From Gemmatimonadaceae bacterium (lineage in GTDB: Bacteria > Gemmatimonadota > Gemmatimonadetes > Gemmatimonadales > Gemmatimonadaceae), in the NCBI GenBank assembly GCA_013361335.1, contig JABFYH010000090.1, forward strand, positions 1 to 52,713: 52,713 nt of DNA, in the 5' to 3' direction. The notes beneath the pieces are model-generated. The model was given only the letters and a program-made list of their open reading frames with translations. It had not been told where the DNA came from and ran no database searches. A program made the translations under genes and the position numbers. Below, piece by piece: positions 18,720-26,107 of this stretch (position 1 is its first letter; every line of letters starts with the position of its first letter).

Positions 18720-19531
18720 TGCTTCCCACCTATCGGATTCGCGCCGTCGTCTTCTGTCTCGCCCTCCTTCCCGCTGCGCTGCCGGCCCAGACGGCCACGC
18801 CGGAGCGCAACCTTCACGGACAGCTTCCGCTGGGCGTGCGAGTGCACGTGCGCGGCGTGGCGCAGCGTGGAGACACCGTCACGCTCGCCTACGCCGTCGA
18901 GAACGTCCGCAGCGGCGGAGAGGACTTCACGGCGCTGCTGGTCGACATCCCGGCCGCCGTGGTTCACATGCCGAAGCCGGCCCGGTTCGACTGGGTGATG
19001 CAGCCGCGGTACAAAGGCACGATCGCCGCATGGGTGCTCGTCGAGGACGACATGCTGCATGCGGGGCAGACGTCGCCCGACCTGACGATCCTCGCGCGCG
19101 GCGTCCCCGGCCTGGTGCGGTATTGGGCGGTGCCGGACCTCGTCGCCAATCCCGCGCGATTCGTCGATGAAGACGGCACGGGCGATCCGTATCTCGTGTT
19201 CGCCGATACCGGCACCACCGTGGGAGTCGTGCCCGTGCCGGCTGGCGCCACTCCTGCCTCGCTCGTGGCGCGTCTCCTGGCGCTCACCCAGCGGGCCTGC
19301 GACCCGCTCGGCTGGATCTCCAAGGCGGGGATCTGTCAGAGCCTCGAGGTCAAGCTGACGCACGCCCAATCTGCTCTCGTGGCCGGCGACGTCGAGTCGG
19401 CACGGGGCGAGCTTCGCGCCTTCGGCAACGAGCTCGATGCGCAGCATGGAGCGCAGCCGGGCAAGGCGGTGAACGACGACGCGTACGCGCTGCTCGGCCT
19501 GAATGCGGCATTCCTGCTTGCGCAGCTGTAG
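18719..19531 (+). CDS. Secreted protein with C-terminal FIMAH-like helical domain
   Basis: A 270-residue protein with a signal peptide (about 1-23, LLPAALPAQ). The central beta-rich region (about 30-180) includes GVRVHVRGVAQRGDTVTLAY and has no family I recognise. The last 70 residues form two helices, SLEVKLTHAQSALVAGDVES and ARGELRAFGNELDAQ ... DDAYALLGLNAAFLLAQL, matching the FIMAH/FIVAR-type helical module found at the end of many secreted bacterial proteins. The ATG overlaps the upstream TGA by one base, so it is translated together with the Ig-like/MepA-like lipoprotein and probably works with it. No catalytic motif is seen. Confidence 0.7.
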   Translation: MLPTYRIRAVVFCLALLPAALPAQTATPERNLHGQLPLGVRVHVRGVAQRGDTVTLAYAVENVRSGGEDFTALLVDIPAAVVHMPKPARFDWVMQPRYKGTIAAWVLVEDDMLHAGQTSPDLTILARGVPGLVRYWAVPDLVANPARFVDEDGTGDPYLVFADTGTTVGVVPVPAGATPASLVARLLALTQRACDPLGWISKAGICQSLEVKLTHAQSALVAGDVESARGELRAFGNELDAQHGAQPGKAVNDDAYALLGLNAAFLLAQL

Positions 19532-19556
19532 CGCGGGGCGGGACGCGGGGAAAGAC

Positions 19557-19595
19557 AGAGCCCGGTCGGCACGCGTGAGGTGCCGACCGGGCTCT
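19557..19595. terminator. Strong hairpin between the FIMAH-type gene and tRNA-Pro
   Basis: A perfect 16-bp stem (19557-19572 with 19580-19595) with a 7-base loop. On the leftward strand it is followed by gtctttcccc, so it probably ends the tRNA operon; it may also stop rightward transcription from the FIMAH-type gene. Confidence 0.8.
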
Positions 19596-19609
19596 GAAGA
19601 TCCATCGTA

Positions 19610-19686
19610 TGGTCGGGGCGACTGGATTTGAACCAGCGACCTCCTGCTCCCGAAGCAGGCGCGCTACCGGGCTACGCTACGCCCCG
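19610..19686 (-). tRNA. tRNA-Pro (anticodon CGG), with encoded CCA
   Basis: Acceptor stem CGGGGCG/CGCCCCG, anticodon stem-loop CCTGC-TTCGGGA-GCAGG, and the T loop is TTCAAAT. The anticodon CGG reads CCG. Discriminator A at 19613 is followed by CCA (19612-19610), the only tRNA of the six here with a genomic CCA. Confidence 0.96.
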
Positions 19687-19719
19687 CCGAACCACCCGCC
19701 ACTACCCTTGCATCGCCGA

Positions 19720-19793
19720 TGCGCCCGGAGGAACTCGAATCCCCAACCTTCTGATCCGTAGTCAGATGCTCTATCCAATTGAGCTACGGGCGC
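19720..19793 (-). tRNA. tRNA-Arg (anticodon ACG)
   Basis: Acceptor GCGCCCG/CGGGCGC and anticodon stem-loop TCTGA-CTACGGA-TCAGA. A34 is normally edited to inosine, so it reads CGU, CGC and CGA. The CCA is not encoded. Confidence 0.96.
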
Positions 19794-19909
19794 CCTCGAA
19801 TCCGACGATGCACCGGCCGGTCGAGCTGGCCGAATGCAGACGCGGATAATAGACAAATGGCCAGACCCAGTCAACCCGCGACGAGGCACCACGCCCCTGC
19901 GACAGCGGG

Positions 19910-19942
19910 AAAAACAACGCCCTCGGCCGCGCGGCCGAGGGC
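19910..19942 (-). terminator. Intrinsic terminator after tRNA-Val
   Basis: A perfect 24-nt palindrome of 12-bp potential (19919-19942), followed on the leftward strand by gttgttttt (U-rich, 19910-19918). It separates Ala-Gly-Val from Arg-Pro, suggesting that the last two tRNAs are made by read-through or from their own promoter. Confidence 0.8.
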
Positions 19943-19949
19943 GAAAGAA

Positions 19950-20023
19950 TGGGCGGTACAAGACTCGAACTTGTGACCTCCACGATGTCAACGTGGCGCT
20001 CTAACCAACTGAGCTAACCGCCC
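19950..20023 (-). tRNA. tRNA-Val (anticodon GAC)
   Basis: Acceptor GGGCGGT/ACCGCCC and anticodon stem-loop CCACG-TTGACAT-CGTGG; T loop GTTCGAGTC. The anticodon GAC reads GUC and GUU. The CCA is not encoded. Confidence 0.96.
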
Positions 20024-20075
20024 GACTCGGCGGGTGGAATCCACGCCACACCGCACGTCCTTCACCGGCATCCAG

Positions 20076-20148
20076 AGCGGGAAACGGGACTCGAACCCGC
20101 GACCCCAACCTTGGCAAGGTTGTGCTCTACCAACTGAGCTATTCCCGC
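20076..20148 (-). tRNA. tRNA-Gly (anticodon GCC)
   Basis: Acceptor GCGGGAA/TTCCCGC and anticodon stem-loop CAACC-TTGCCAA-GGTTG. The anticodon GCC reads GGC and GGU. The discriminator base is U and the CCA is not encoded. Confidence 0.96.
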
Positions 20149-20175
20149 ACATGCACCCGCGAACCACCGGCCCAG

Positions 20176-20248
<73 letters not shown>

Positions 20249-20413
20249 GGGCCCGCCGAAACGCTCCAGTCCACCGAACCACGCGTGCTGTCGATCACCA
20301 TCAGCTCGCTACAGTCGGCTCGCTGCCACCAGCAAACCACGGTGTGATGGCCATGCTGTCGGCCGACGATTCCGCGGCCACATACAAACGAACGTTCCCG
20401 GCAGGAACCACCA

Positions 20414-20442
20414 AACATAGCGGCGGGTATATGTGATGTCAA
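20414..20442 (-). promoter_or_regulatory. Near-consensus sigma-70 promoter of the tRNA cluster
   Basis: On the leftward strand TTGACA (20437-20442), exactly 17 nt, then TATGTT (20414-20419). The -35 is perfect. The start would fall near 20407, giving a leader of about 160 nt before tRNA-Ala. It is the best promoter in the window. Confidence 0.85.
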
Positions 20443-20490
20443 GAAAACAGGGCTAGCGGAATCGCAGTAGGCCGGTAATTTGCACGGCCA

Positions 20491-20508
20491 TCGGGACCGC
20501 GGTCCCGA
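20491..20508. promoter_or_regulatory. Perfect 18-bp palindrome, possible operator
   Basis: The dyad tcgggaccgcggtcccga is uninterrupted. It lies about 50 nt upstream of the tRNA promoter's -35 box and about 185 nt before sigA, with no U-tract, so a protein-binding site is more likely than a terminator. The protein is unknown. Confidence 0.4.
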
Positions 20509-20691
20509 GCACTGCATTTCGGTCTCGTTTCCGCGCCGTACGACAGAAATGGCGCGCGCGGCCGACACTATTCACTGTAGCCACGCGATGCCACGCCCGA
20601 TCCGTCAGTGCGACGGACCCGGACGAGAACGATTCGGCCCTCGCAGCTCCTAGATGCCTACACTCACGCGTAGGACTTGTTCGAGGCACTC

Positions 20692-21585
20692 ATGACCGAA
20701 GTCAAGAAGCCGGTACGTCGTCGCCGCGCCGCGCCCGCGGGCATCGCACCCAACGAGCCCGAGCGCGACATCCTCGACCAGTACCTGTACGAGGTCTCCA
20801 CCTATCCCCTCCTCAAGGGAACGGAGGAGATCGAGCTCGCCAAGAAGATCCGCGCCGGCGACCAGGATGCGCTGCAGGAGCTCGTCAAGCGCAACCTGCG
20901 CTTCGTCATCTCGGTCGCCAAGAAATACCAGAACCGCGGCCTGCCGCTCATCGATCTCATCGGCGAGGGCAACGTCGGCTTGCTCACCGCCGCCCGCAAG
21001 TTCGATCCCGATCAGGGCGTGAAGTTCATCTCCTACGCCGTGTGGTGGATCCGCCAGGCGATCCTCTCCGCGCTCGCGCGCCAGGGTCGCACCGTGCGCG
21101 TCCCTCTCAACCGCACCGCCGACCTGTCGCGCATCATCAAGGCGAGCGAGATCCTGCGCCAGAAGCTGAACCGCGAGCCGAGCCCCGAAGAGCTGAGCCA
21201 GCTCACCGGGCTTTCGGTGGACGTCGTGCAGTCGCTCGCCGCCCTCAACACGAGCGACGTCCGACTCGACGCGCCGATGGATCCCGAAGGCGATCGCTCG
21301 TTGATCGAGCGCTTCGTCGCCGACGAGATGCCCGATACCGAGGAGGAGGCGATGAACCGCTTCCTCACCGACGAGATCGAGCAGGCGCTCTCCACCCTGC
21401 CGCCGCGCGACGCGAAGGTGCTGCGCCTCTACTTCGGGCTCGAGGGTGGCCGCGAGCACACCCTCGAGGAGATCGGCTCGATGCTCGGCGTCACCCGCGA
21501 GCGCGTCCGCCAGCTGCGCGACCGCGCACTCAAGCGCCTGCGCGAAGGCGACGTCGGCCGCGCCCTGGGGAGCTTCGCAGCGTAA
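20692..21585 (+). CDS. Principal-type RNA polymerase sigma factor, compact SigA/RpoD family
   Basis: About 297 residues. Region 1.2 begins at DILDQYLYEVSTYPLLKGTE, region 2 includes RNLRFVISVAKKYQNRGLPL, LIGEGNVGLLTAARKFD and FISYAVWWIRQAI, region 3 follows at SRIIKASEILRQKL, and region 4 ends TLEEIGSMLGVTRERVRQLR. Region 1.1 and the long non-conserved insert of E. coli RpoD are absent, giving a short protein typical of several non-proteobacterial phyla. The start is the ATG at 20692, shortly after a gagg; a TTG at 20677 is possible. It may be the housekeeping sigma factor, or a group 2 relative. Confidence 0.93.
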   Translation: MTEVKKPVRRRRAAPAGIAPNEPERDILDQYLYEVSTYPLLKGTEEIELAKKIRAGDQDALQELVKRNLRFVISVAKKYQNRGLPLIDLIGEGNVGLLTAARKFDPDQGVKFISYAVWWIRQAILSALARQGRTVRVPLNRTADLSRIIKASEILRQKLNREPSPEELSQLTGLSVDVVQSLAALNTSDVRLDAPMDPEGDRSLIERFVADEMPDTEEEAMNRFLTDEIEQALSTLPPRDAKVLRLYFGLEGGREHTLEEIGSMLGVTRERVRQLRDRALKRLREGDVGRALGSFAA

Positions 21586-21589
21586 CACC

Positions 21590-21612
21590 GTGAACGGTGA
21601 ACGGTGAACCGT
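21590..21612. repeat. Heptanucleotide array, left arm (locus 2)
   Basis: Three in-phase GTGAACS units plus GT, beginning 4 nt after the sigA stop. Bases 21588-21610 are the exact inverse complement of 21758-21780, giving 23-nt inverted arms separated by 147 nt that enclose the sigA terminator. Confidence 0.9.
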
Positions 21613-21625
21613 AGGTGCGGGATCG

Positions 21626-21663
21626 ACAGCGGGGCGGCCTCAAAGGCCGCCCCGCTGTCTTTT
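21626..21663 (+). terminator. Intrinsic terminator of sigA
   Basis: A perfect 15-bp GC-rich stem (21626-21640 with 21644-21658), 3-base loop, then ctttt. It lies 41 nt after the stop codon. Confidence 0.93.
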
Positions 21664-21750
21664 GCGGAGCACAGGCGTGGCACTTCGCAAGACTGGCAGA
21701 GCCGGTCTCCCGGTATCACGTTTCTGCTTTCGGCGGCGCGAGGTCGTCAC

Positions 21751-21778
21751 GGTTCACGGTTCACCGTTCACCGTTCAC
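21751..21778. repeat. Heptanucleotide array, right arm (locus 2)
   Basis: Four in-phase units: GGTTCAC twice, CGTTCAC twice. It ends only 6 nt before the TTG start proposed for the MlaF-like gene. Confidence 0.9.
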
Positions 21779-21784
21779 GGTCAG

Positions 21785-22558
21785 TTGATCCAGCTCAAGA
21801 ACGTCCACAAGGCCTTCGGCCCCAAGCGCGTGCTCGACGGCTTCACCCTCGACGTCCCCGACGGCGAGACGATGGTCATCATCGGCTACTCGGGCACCGG
21901 GAAGTCGGTGGCCATCAAGCACATCGTCGGCCTCCTCGAGCCCGACCTCGGCGAGGTGTGGGTCGACGGCCTCAACGTGCCCGAGCTCTCCCGGCGCGAG
22001 CTGTACGCCCTCCGCTCCCGCATCGGCTACGTCTTCCAGTTCGCCGCATTGTTCGACTCGTACACCATCGGCGAGAACGTGGCGATGGGGCTGCGCAAGC
22101 AGGGTGAGCTCACCGACGCCGAGATCGATCAGCGCATCGAGGAGGCGCTCGATCTCGTCGACCTTCCCGGCGTCCGCGAACGGTTTCCCGCGGAGCTCTC
22201 GGGCGGCATGCGCAAGCGCGTCGGCATCGCGCGCGCCATCGCGCTCCGCCCGAAGTACATCCTCTACGACGAGCCCACCACCGGCCTCGACCCCGTGACG
22301 AGCGCGGTCATCGACCAGCTCATGGTGCGGATGCGCGAGAAGCTGCACGTCACCGGGGTCGTCATCACCCACGACATGCGCAGCGCGTTCACCGTCGGCA
22401 CGCGCATCGCCATGCTCTATCACGGCCGCGTACGGTGGGAGGGCACGATCGACGAGATCAAGGTCACGACCGATCCCGTCGTGCGGCAGTTCGTCGAGGG
22501 GAAGCCGACGGTCGAGGGCGACGTCGTGCACGGCGACACGAGCGCCCTCGTCGTCTGA
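21785..22558 (+). CDS. mlaF: MlaF-type ABC transporter ATP-binding protein
   Basis: About 257 residues: Walker A GYSGTGKSVAIKHI, Q-loop YVFQFAALFDSYTIGENV, signature LSGGMRKRVGIARAIAL, Walker B YILYDEPTTGLDP, H-loop VVITHDM. The SGTGKSV Walker A and AALFDS after the Q are typical of MlaF/Mkl ATPases, which power lipid transport with an MlaE permease and MCE proteins. The start is uncertain. I take TTG at 21785 because it aligns with the normal N-terminus (IQLKNVHKAFG); an ATG at 21662 would translate through the terminator flank and the heptanucleotide array. No permease gene follows. The MCE protein at 6924-7886 is a candidate partner. Confidence 0.9.
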   Translation: MIQLKNVHKAFGPKRVLDGFTLDVPDGETMVIIGYSGTGKSVAIKHIVGLLEPDLGEVWVDGLNVPELSRRELYALRSRIGYVFQFAALFDSYTIGENVAMGLRKQGELTDAEIDQRIEEALDLVDLPGVRERFPAELSGGMRKRVGIARAIALRPKYILYDEPTTGLDPVTSAVIDQLMVRMREKLHVTGVVITHDMRSAFTVGTRIAMLYHGRVRWEGTIDEIKVTTDPVVRQFVEGKPTVEGDVVHGDTSALVV

Positions 22559-22571
22559 TCGACCGCCTCAG

Positions 22572-23096
22572 ATGACGCGCGCCCGCGCTCAGCGCGAGAC
22601 TTCCGCCGGCGGCGTGGTGTACCGCCTCGACGCGGGTGCGCCGCTCTTTCTGCTCATCCGCGACAGCTACGCGAACTGGGGGTTTCCCAAGGGCCACCTC
22701 GAGTCGGGTGAACGCGCCGAGGACGCCGCGCTCCGCGAGGTCCGCGAGGAGACGGGGCTGCAGCAGCTCGCGCTGCGCGGCACGATCGACACGATCGACT
22801 GGTACTTCCGCTTCCGCGGCCGGCTGATCCACAAGGTCTGCCACTTCTTCCTCATGGAGACCACCGAAGCGGAGACCGCGCCTCAGCGCGCCGAAGGGAT
22901 CACGGCCTGCCGCTGGGTCGCCTACGGTGAGGCGACCGAATCCATCTCGTACGGAAACGCGCGGGAGGTGCTGCGGCGCGCCTACGAGATCATCAGCGGC
23001 ACCGCGGAACCAGGACCGCCGCCCCCTCCGCCGCCGCCGGACGAGCAGCTCGACCTGGACATCGACGAACGCGCCGCCACGCCGGCCGACGAATGA
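22572..23096 (+). CDS. Nudix hydrolase with proline-rich tail
   Basis: A 174-residue protein. The Nudix box GHLESGERAEDAALREVREE-TG (about residues 41-63) is complete. The N-terminal SAGGVVYRL and WGFPKGHLE resemble bacterial diadenosine-polyphosphate and related hydrolases; the exact nucleotide substrate cannot be told. After residue 145 comes a run of eight prolines and an acidic tail (LDLDIDERAATPADE), an uncommon extension. It begins 13 nt after the MlaF-like gene and is probably co-transcribed. Confidence 0.9.
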   Translation: MTRARAQRETSAGGVVYRLDAGAPLFLLIRDSYANWGFPKGHLESGERAEDAALREVREETGLQQLALRGTIDTIDWYFRFRGRLIHKVCHFFLMETTEAETAPQRAEGITACRWVAYGEATESISYGNAREVLRRAYEIISGTAEPGPPPPPPPPDEQLDLDIDERAATPADE

Positions 23097-23118
23097 GCAC
23101 CCTCATGGCTTCCGGCGA

Positions 23119-23967
23119 ATGAGTGCCTCCGTGCCTCTCCGCGCGTCGATCGCCTTCGCGGCATCGACCGCGTCGCGTGCCGCGGCACCGCCGCCGCTCG
23201 TCGTCGCCCACACCACGCGCGACCGCGCCCGGACGCTGCTGCGCACCGCCTTTCCTCGCCGGCGCGCGCGCCTGATGCTCACCCGCACGGCCGACGAGCT
23301 CGATGCCGCCTTCCGCGCCAACCTGGTCGACGCGGCGATCGTCGACGTGGCGTCGGCGAGCGACGACACCTGGCGCGCGGCGGCGCTCGCGCGGGAGTTT
23401 CCGAGCGTTCCCTTCTTCGGCCTCTCCCCGCTGCGGGCGGCCGAGGCACCGGCGCTCGCGCAGTGCGCCGCGCTGGAGTTCGCCGACGTGGTCGTGGAGT
23501 CGGTCGACGACGCCATGTGCCGCGACCTCGTGCTCCGTCACGCCTTCTCCACCCGATTCGCCCTCGCCCTCGACGAGCCGCCGACAGCGCTCGAGCTGGA
23601 TACGCCGCTGCAACAGGGCGCGTGGCGGTGCATCGTCGCCTGGTCGGGCAGGCCCGTGCGCACCCAGGTGCTCGCCGACGCGCTCGGCGTCACCCGCGAG
23701 CATCTGAGCCGCACCTTCGCCGCCGAGGGGGCGCCGAACCTCAAGCGCGTGATCGACCTCGTGCGGTTGATCGCGGCAGCCGAGCTGGCGAAGAATCCCG
23801 GCTACGACGTTCGCGACGTGGCGGCCGTGCTCGATTTCGCCAGCTCCTCCCATCTCTCGAGCACGGCGCAGCGCGTCGTCGGCACTCGACCGGCCTCGCT
23901 GGCCCGCCTGCGGGCGGTGGACCTCGTGGACCGGTTCACGAAAGGGCACGGGCGGAGCCGAGGGTAG
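23119..23967 (+). CDS. AraC-type DNA-binding protein with receiver-like N-terminal domain
   Basis: A 282-residue regulator. The C-terminal 100 residues have two helix-turn-helix units: VLADALGVTREHLSRTFAAE and VRDVAAVLDFASSSHLSSTA, the standard AraC layout. The N-terminal 140 residues look like a decayed response-regulator receiver: AAIVDVAS keeps an Asp where the phospho-acceptor would be, but the acidic pair after strand 1 (VVAHTTRD) and the conserved Lys are not clear. It may be a phosphorylation-independent pseudo-receiver. The ATG at 23119 follows the Nudix gene by 22 nt; the 3' end overlaps the convergent four-helix-bundle gene by 32 nt. Confidence 0.78.
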   Translation: MSASVPLRASIAFAASTASRAAAPPPLVVAHTTRDRARTLLRTAFPRRRARLMLTRTADELDAAFRANLVDAAIVDVASASDDTWRAAALAREFPSVPFFGLSPLRAAEAPALAQCAALEFADVVVESVDDAMCRDLVLRHAFSTRFALALDEPPTALELDTPLQQGAWRCIVAWSGRPVRTQVLADALGVTREHLSRTFAAEGAPNLKRVIDLVRLIAAAELAKNPGYDVRDVAAVLDFASSSHLSSTAQRVVGTRPASLARLRAVDLVDRFTKGHGRSRG

Positions 23968-24343
23968 CCGCCGGCCCGTCGGCCATCTGGCGATCGAGGT
24001 AGACGAGGTACCCGGTGAGGAGCTTGCCCACCTGGCTCGAGCGGCTGGTCAGGTCGGCGAATGCGCCGGCGGGGAGCAGGTCGGCGTGCTTGGCGACGGC
24101 GAGCTCGGACTCGAGGCGGGCCAGCGCCCGTTTGGCGGCGAGATACGAGTCCCGCTGGTCGGCCGGGCTCGACCGGGCATAGCCCTCGGCGATGTGGGTC
24201 GTGATCGAGACCGCGGTGGCCATCACGGTATCGGACACGCTCTTGGTCTCGCGGCGCATCCCCTGGCGGATGGCGCGGACGACGTCGCCGGCGAGGGCGA
24301 CCGCTTCCTGCCAGACCTTGAGCTCGCGGACCCCGGTGGACAT
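23936..24343 (-). CDS. Four-helix bundle protein (S23 / 23S rRNA intervening-sequence-protein-like)
   Basis: A 135-residue all-helical protein. The diagnostic opening ELKVWQEAVALAGDVVRAIR (variant of the family's L-x-VW-x-x-A) is followed by SVSDTVMATAVSITTHIAEG, AKRALARLESELAVAKHADL and SSQVGKLLTGYLVYL. Relatives include proteins encoded in rRNA intervening sequences and the Avd accessory protein of diversity-generating retroelements, but no reverse transcriptase or variable repeat is here and most family members stand alone with unknown roles. I choose the ATG at 24343, which matches the family N-terminus and lies 6 nt after a -10-like TACCAT. Confidence 0.85.
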   Translation of the reverse strand: MSTGVRELKVWQEAVALAGDVVRAIRQGMRRETKSVSDTVMATAVSITTHIAEGYARSSPADQRDSYLAAKRALARLESELAVAKHADLLPAGAFADLTSRSSQVGKLLTGYLVYLDRQMADGPAATLGSARALS

Positions 24344-24349
24344 GGGCGG

Positions 24350-24355
24350 ATGGTA
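24350..24355 (-). promoter_or_regulatory. -10 element TACCAT, leaderless-type, for the four-helix-bundle gene
   Basis: On the leftward strand TACCAT is followed by six bases and the ATG at 24343, with no Shine-Dalgarno. It supports this start over a longer frame from 24412. Confidence 0.45.
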
Positions 24356-24470
24356 TGGGGATCGCGGGGGAGGGCCGGCATCATTCGGCCGCGCCCCTTC
24401 CATTTTCGGCAATCCGGAGTTGTGTTCCTGGGCTGAACGGCGCCTGACCGCCCAGTTGCTTCCGTCCCGG

Positions 24471-24492
24471 GCTTGTGATAAATTTCACAAGC
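24471..24492. promoter_or_regulatory. CRP/FNR-like palindrome upstream of atpA
   Basis: A perfect 22-nt dyad with 8-bp arms contains TGTGA (24474-24478), a 6-nt centre TAAATT, and TCACA (24485-24489). This is the exact half-site spacing used by CRP-family regulators. It ends 43 nt before the atpA start. Its centre can also serve as a -10 (TAAATT, 24479-24484) 17 nt after TTGCTT (24456-24461), so binding would probably block or reposition RNA polymerase. Confidence 0.6.
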
Positions 24493-24535
24493 TACCCCTG
24501 GACCGCGTCCCCGCCCTCTCCAGACACCTTCCCGT

Positions 24536-26107
24536 ATGGCATCCGATACCACGCTCCGCCCCGGCGAGATCAAGGACATTCTCCTCAAGGAGATCGAAGC
24601 CGCCGACCTCCATGAGCTCGACGTCGAGGAGGTCGGTTCGGTCCTCGAGGTGAAGGACGGAATCGCGCGGATCTACGGCCTCGGGAAGGCCATGGCCGGC
24701 GAGATGCTCGAGGTCCATTCCAGCGAGACCGGGGCGACCGTCACCGCCCTCGCCCTCAACCTGGAAGAGGACAACATCGGCGCCGTCGTCCTCGGCGACT
24801 ACCTCCAGCTCAAGGAGGGCGACGAGGTGCGCCGCACCGGGCGCGTGCTCGAGGTGCCCGTCGGACCGGCGCTCATCGGGCGCGTCGTCGACGCCCTCGG
24901 CCGCCCGATCGACGGCAACGGCGACGTCGCCGCCACGACGACGCGCAAGGTCGAGAGCGAGGCCCCGGGCATCATCGTGCGCCAGCCGGTGAAGGAGCCC
25001 CTCCAGACCGGCATCAAGTCGATCGACGCGATGATCCCGATCGGCCGCGGTCAGCGCGAGCTGATCATCGGCGACCGCGGCACCGGCAAGACCGCCATCG
25101 CCGTCGACACGATCATCAATCAGAAGGGCCAGGGCGTCGTCTGCGTGTACGTCGCCATCGGCCAGAAGGCGTCCACGGTGGCGTCGGTCGTCGCGCGGCT
25201 CAAGGAAGCCGGCGCGATGGAGTACACGATCGTCGTCGTCGCGTCGGCCTCCGACCCGGCGCCGATGCAGTACATCGCCCCCTACTCGGGCTGCGCGATG
25301 GCCGAGTACTTCATGTACAACGAGGGCCGCCCGACCCTGTGCGTGTACGACGACCTCTCGAAGCAGGCGGCCGCGTACCGCCAGCTCTCGCTCGTGCTGC
25401 GTCGTCCCCCGGGTCGCGAGGCCTTCCCCGGCGACGTCTTCTATCTCCACTCGCGCCTCCTCGAGCGCGCGGCCAAGCTGTCCGAGGATCCGAAGGTCGT
25501 CGACGGCGTCAACATCCTGAAGCCGGGCGGCTCGCTCACCGCGCTGCCGATCATCGAGACCCAGGCGGGTGACGTGTCGGCCTACATCCCGACGAACGTC
25601 ATCTCGATCACCGACGGCCAGATCTTCCTCGAGGCCGACCTGTTCTACGCCGGTGTCCGTCCCGCGGTCAACGTCGGCATCTCGGTGAGCCGCGTCGGCG
25701 GCTCGGCGCAGATCAAGGCGATGAAGTCGGTGGCGGGCCGCCTGCGTCTGGACCTCGCGCAGTACCGCGAGCTCGAGGCGTTCGCGTCGTTCGCCTCGGA
25801 CCTCGACGCCGCCACCAAGCGCCAGCTCGAGCGTGGGGCGCGCACGGTGGAGATCCTCAAGCAGGGCCAGTACGAGCCGATGCCGGTCGAGCAGCAGGTC
25901 ATGATCCTCTTCGCGACGACCAACGGCTTCATCGACGACGTCGCCGTGCCGCAGCTGCGCGAGTGGGAGCGCGGCTTCCACGAGTTCATGGCCGCGCAGT
26001 TCCCGCAGGTGGGGGAGCGCATCCGCAGCGAGAAGGCGATCTCCAAGGAGATCGAGGCCGACCTGCGCCGCGGGATCGAGGAGTACAAGAAGAATGCGAC
26101 CGTCTGA
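24536..26107 (+). CDS. atpA: ATP synthase F1 subunit alpha
   Basis: A 523-residue subunit of the catalytic F1 head, contributing the non-catalytic nucleotide sites. Markers are the P-loop [15 protein letters not shown], the Q-A stretch and [31 protein letters not shown], and [18 protein letters not shown]. Length is normal. It heads an atpA-atpG-atpD-atpC cluster; genes for delta (atpH), b (atpF) and the Fo a/c subunits are not upstream, where an AraC regulator and a four-helix-bundle gene lie instead. The stop codon sits inside an octanucleotide repeat (26098-26145). Confidence 0.98.
   Translation: MASDTTLRPGEIKDILLKEIEAADLHELDVEEVGSVLEVKDGIARIYGLGKAMAGEMLEVHSSETGATVTALALNLEEDNIGAVVLGDYLQLKEGDEVRRTGRVLEVPVGPALIGRVVDALGRPIDGNGDVAATTTRKVESEAPGIIVRQPVKEPLQTGIKSIDAMIPIGRGQRELIIGDRGTGKTAIAVDTIINQKGQGVVCVYVAIGQKASTVASVVARLKEAGAMEYTIVVVASASDPAPMQYIAPYSGCAMAEYFMYNEGRPTLCVYDDLSKQAAAYRQLSLVLRRPPGREAFPGDVFYLHSRLLERAAKLSEDPKVVDGVNILKPGGSLTALPIIETQAGDVSAYIPTNVISITDGQIFLEADLFYAGVRPAVNVGISVSRVGGSAQIKAMKSVAGRLRLDLAQYRELEAFASFASDLDAATKRQLERGARTVEILKQGQYEPMPVEQQVMILFATTNGFIDDVAVPQLREWERGFHEFMAAQFPQVGERIRSEKAISKEIEADLRRGIEEYKKNATV

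Larger units (their letters stand above)
20249..20691. other. 443-nt gene-free region between the tRNA cluster and sigA
   Basis: It holds the leftward tRNA promoter (20414-20442), a roughly 160-nt tRNA leader without a convincing gene, and an 18-bp perfect palindrome (20491-20508). Base composition is less GC-rich near 20440-20480 than in the genes around it. No clear promoter for sigA could be picked out. Confidence 0.7.

Noticed and set aside
23936-24343. Avd accessory protein of a diversity-generating retroelement
   Set aside because: No reverse transcriptase, template repeat or variable repeat occurs nearby.
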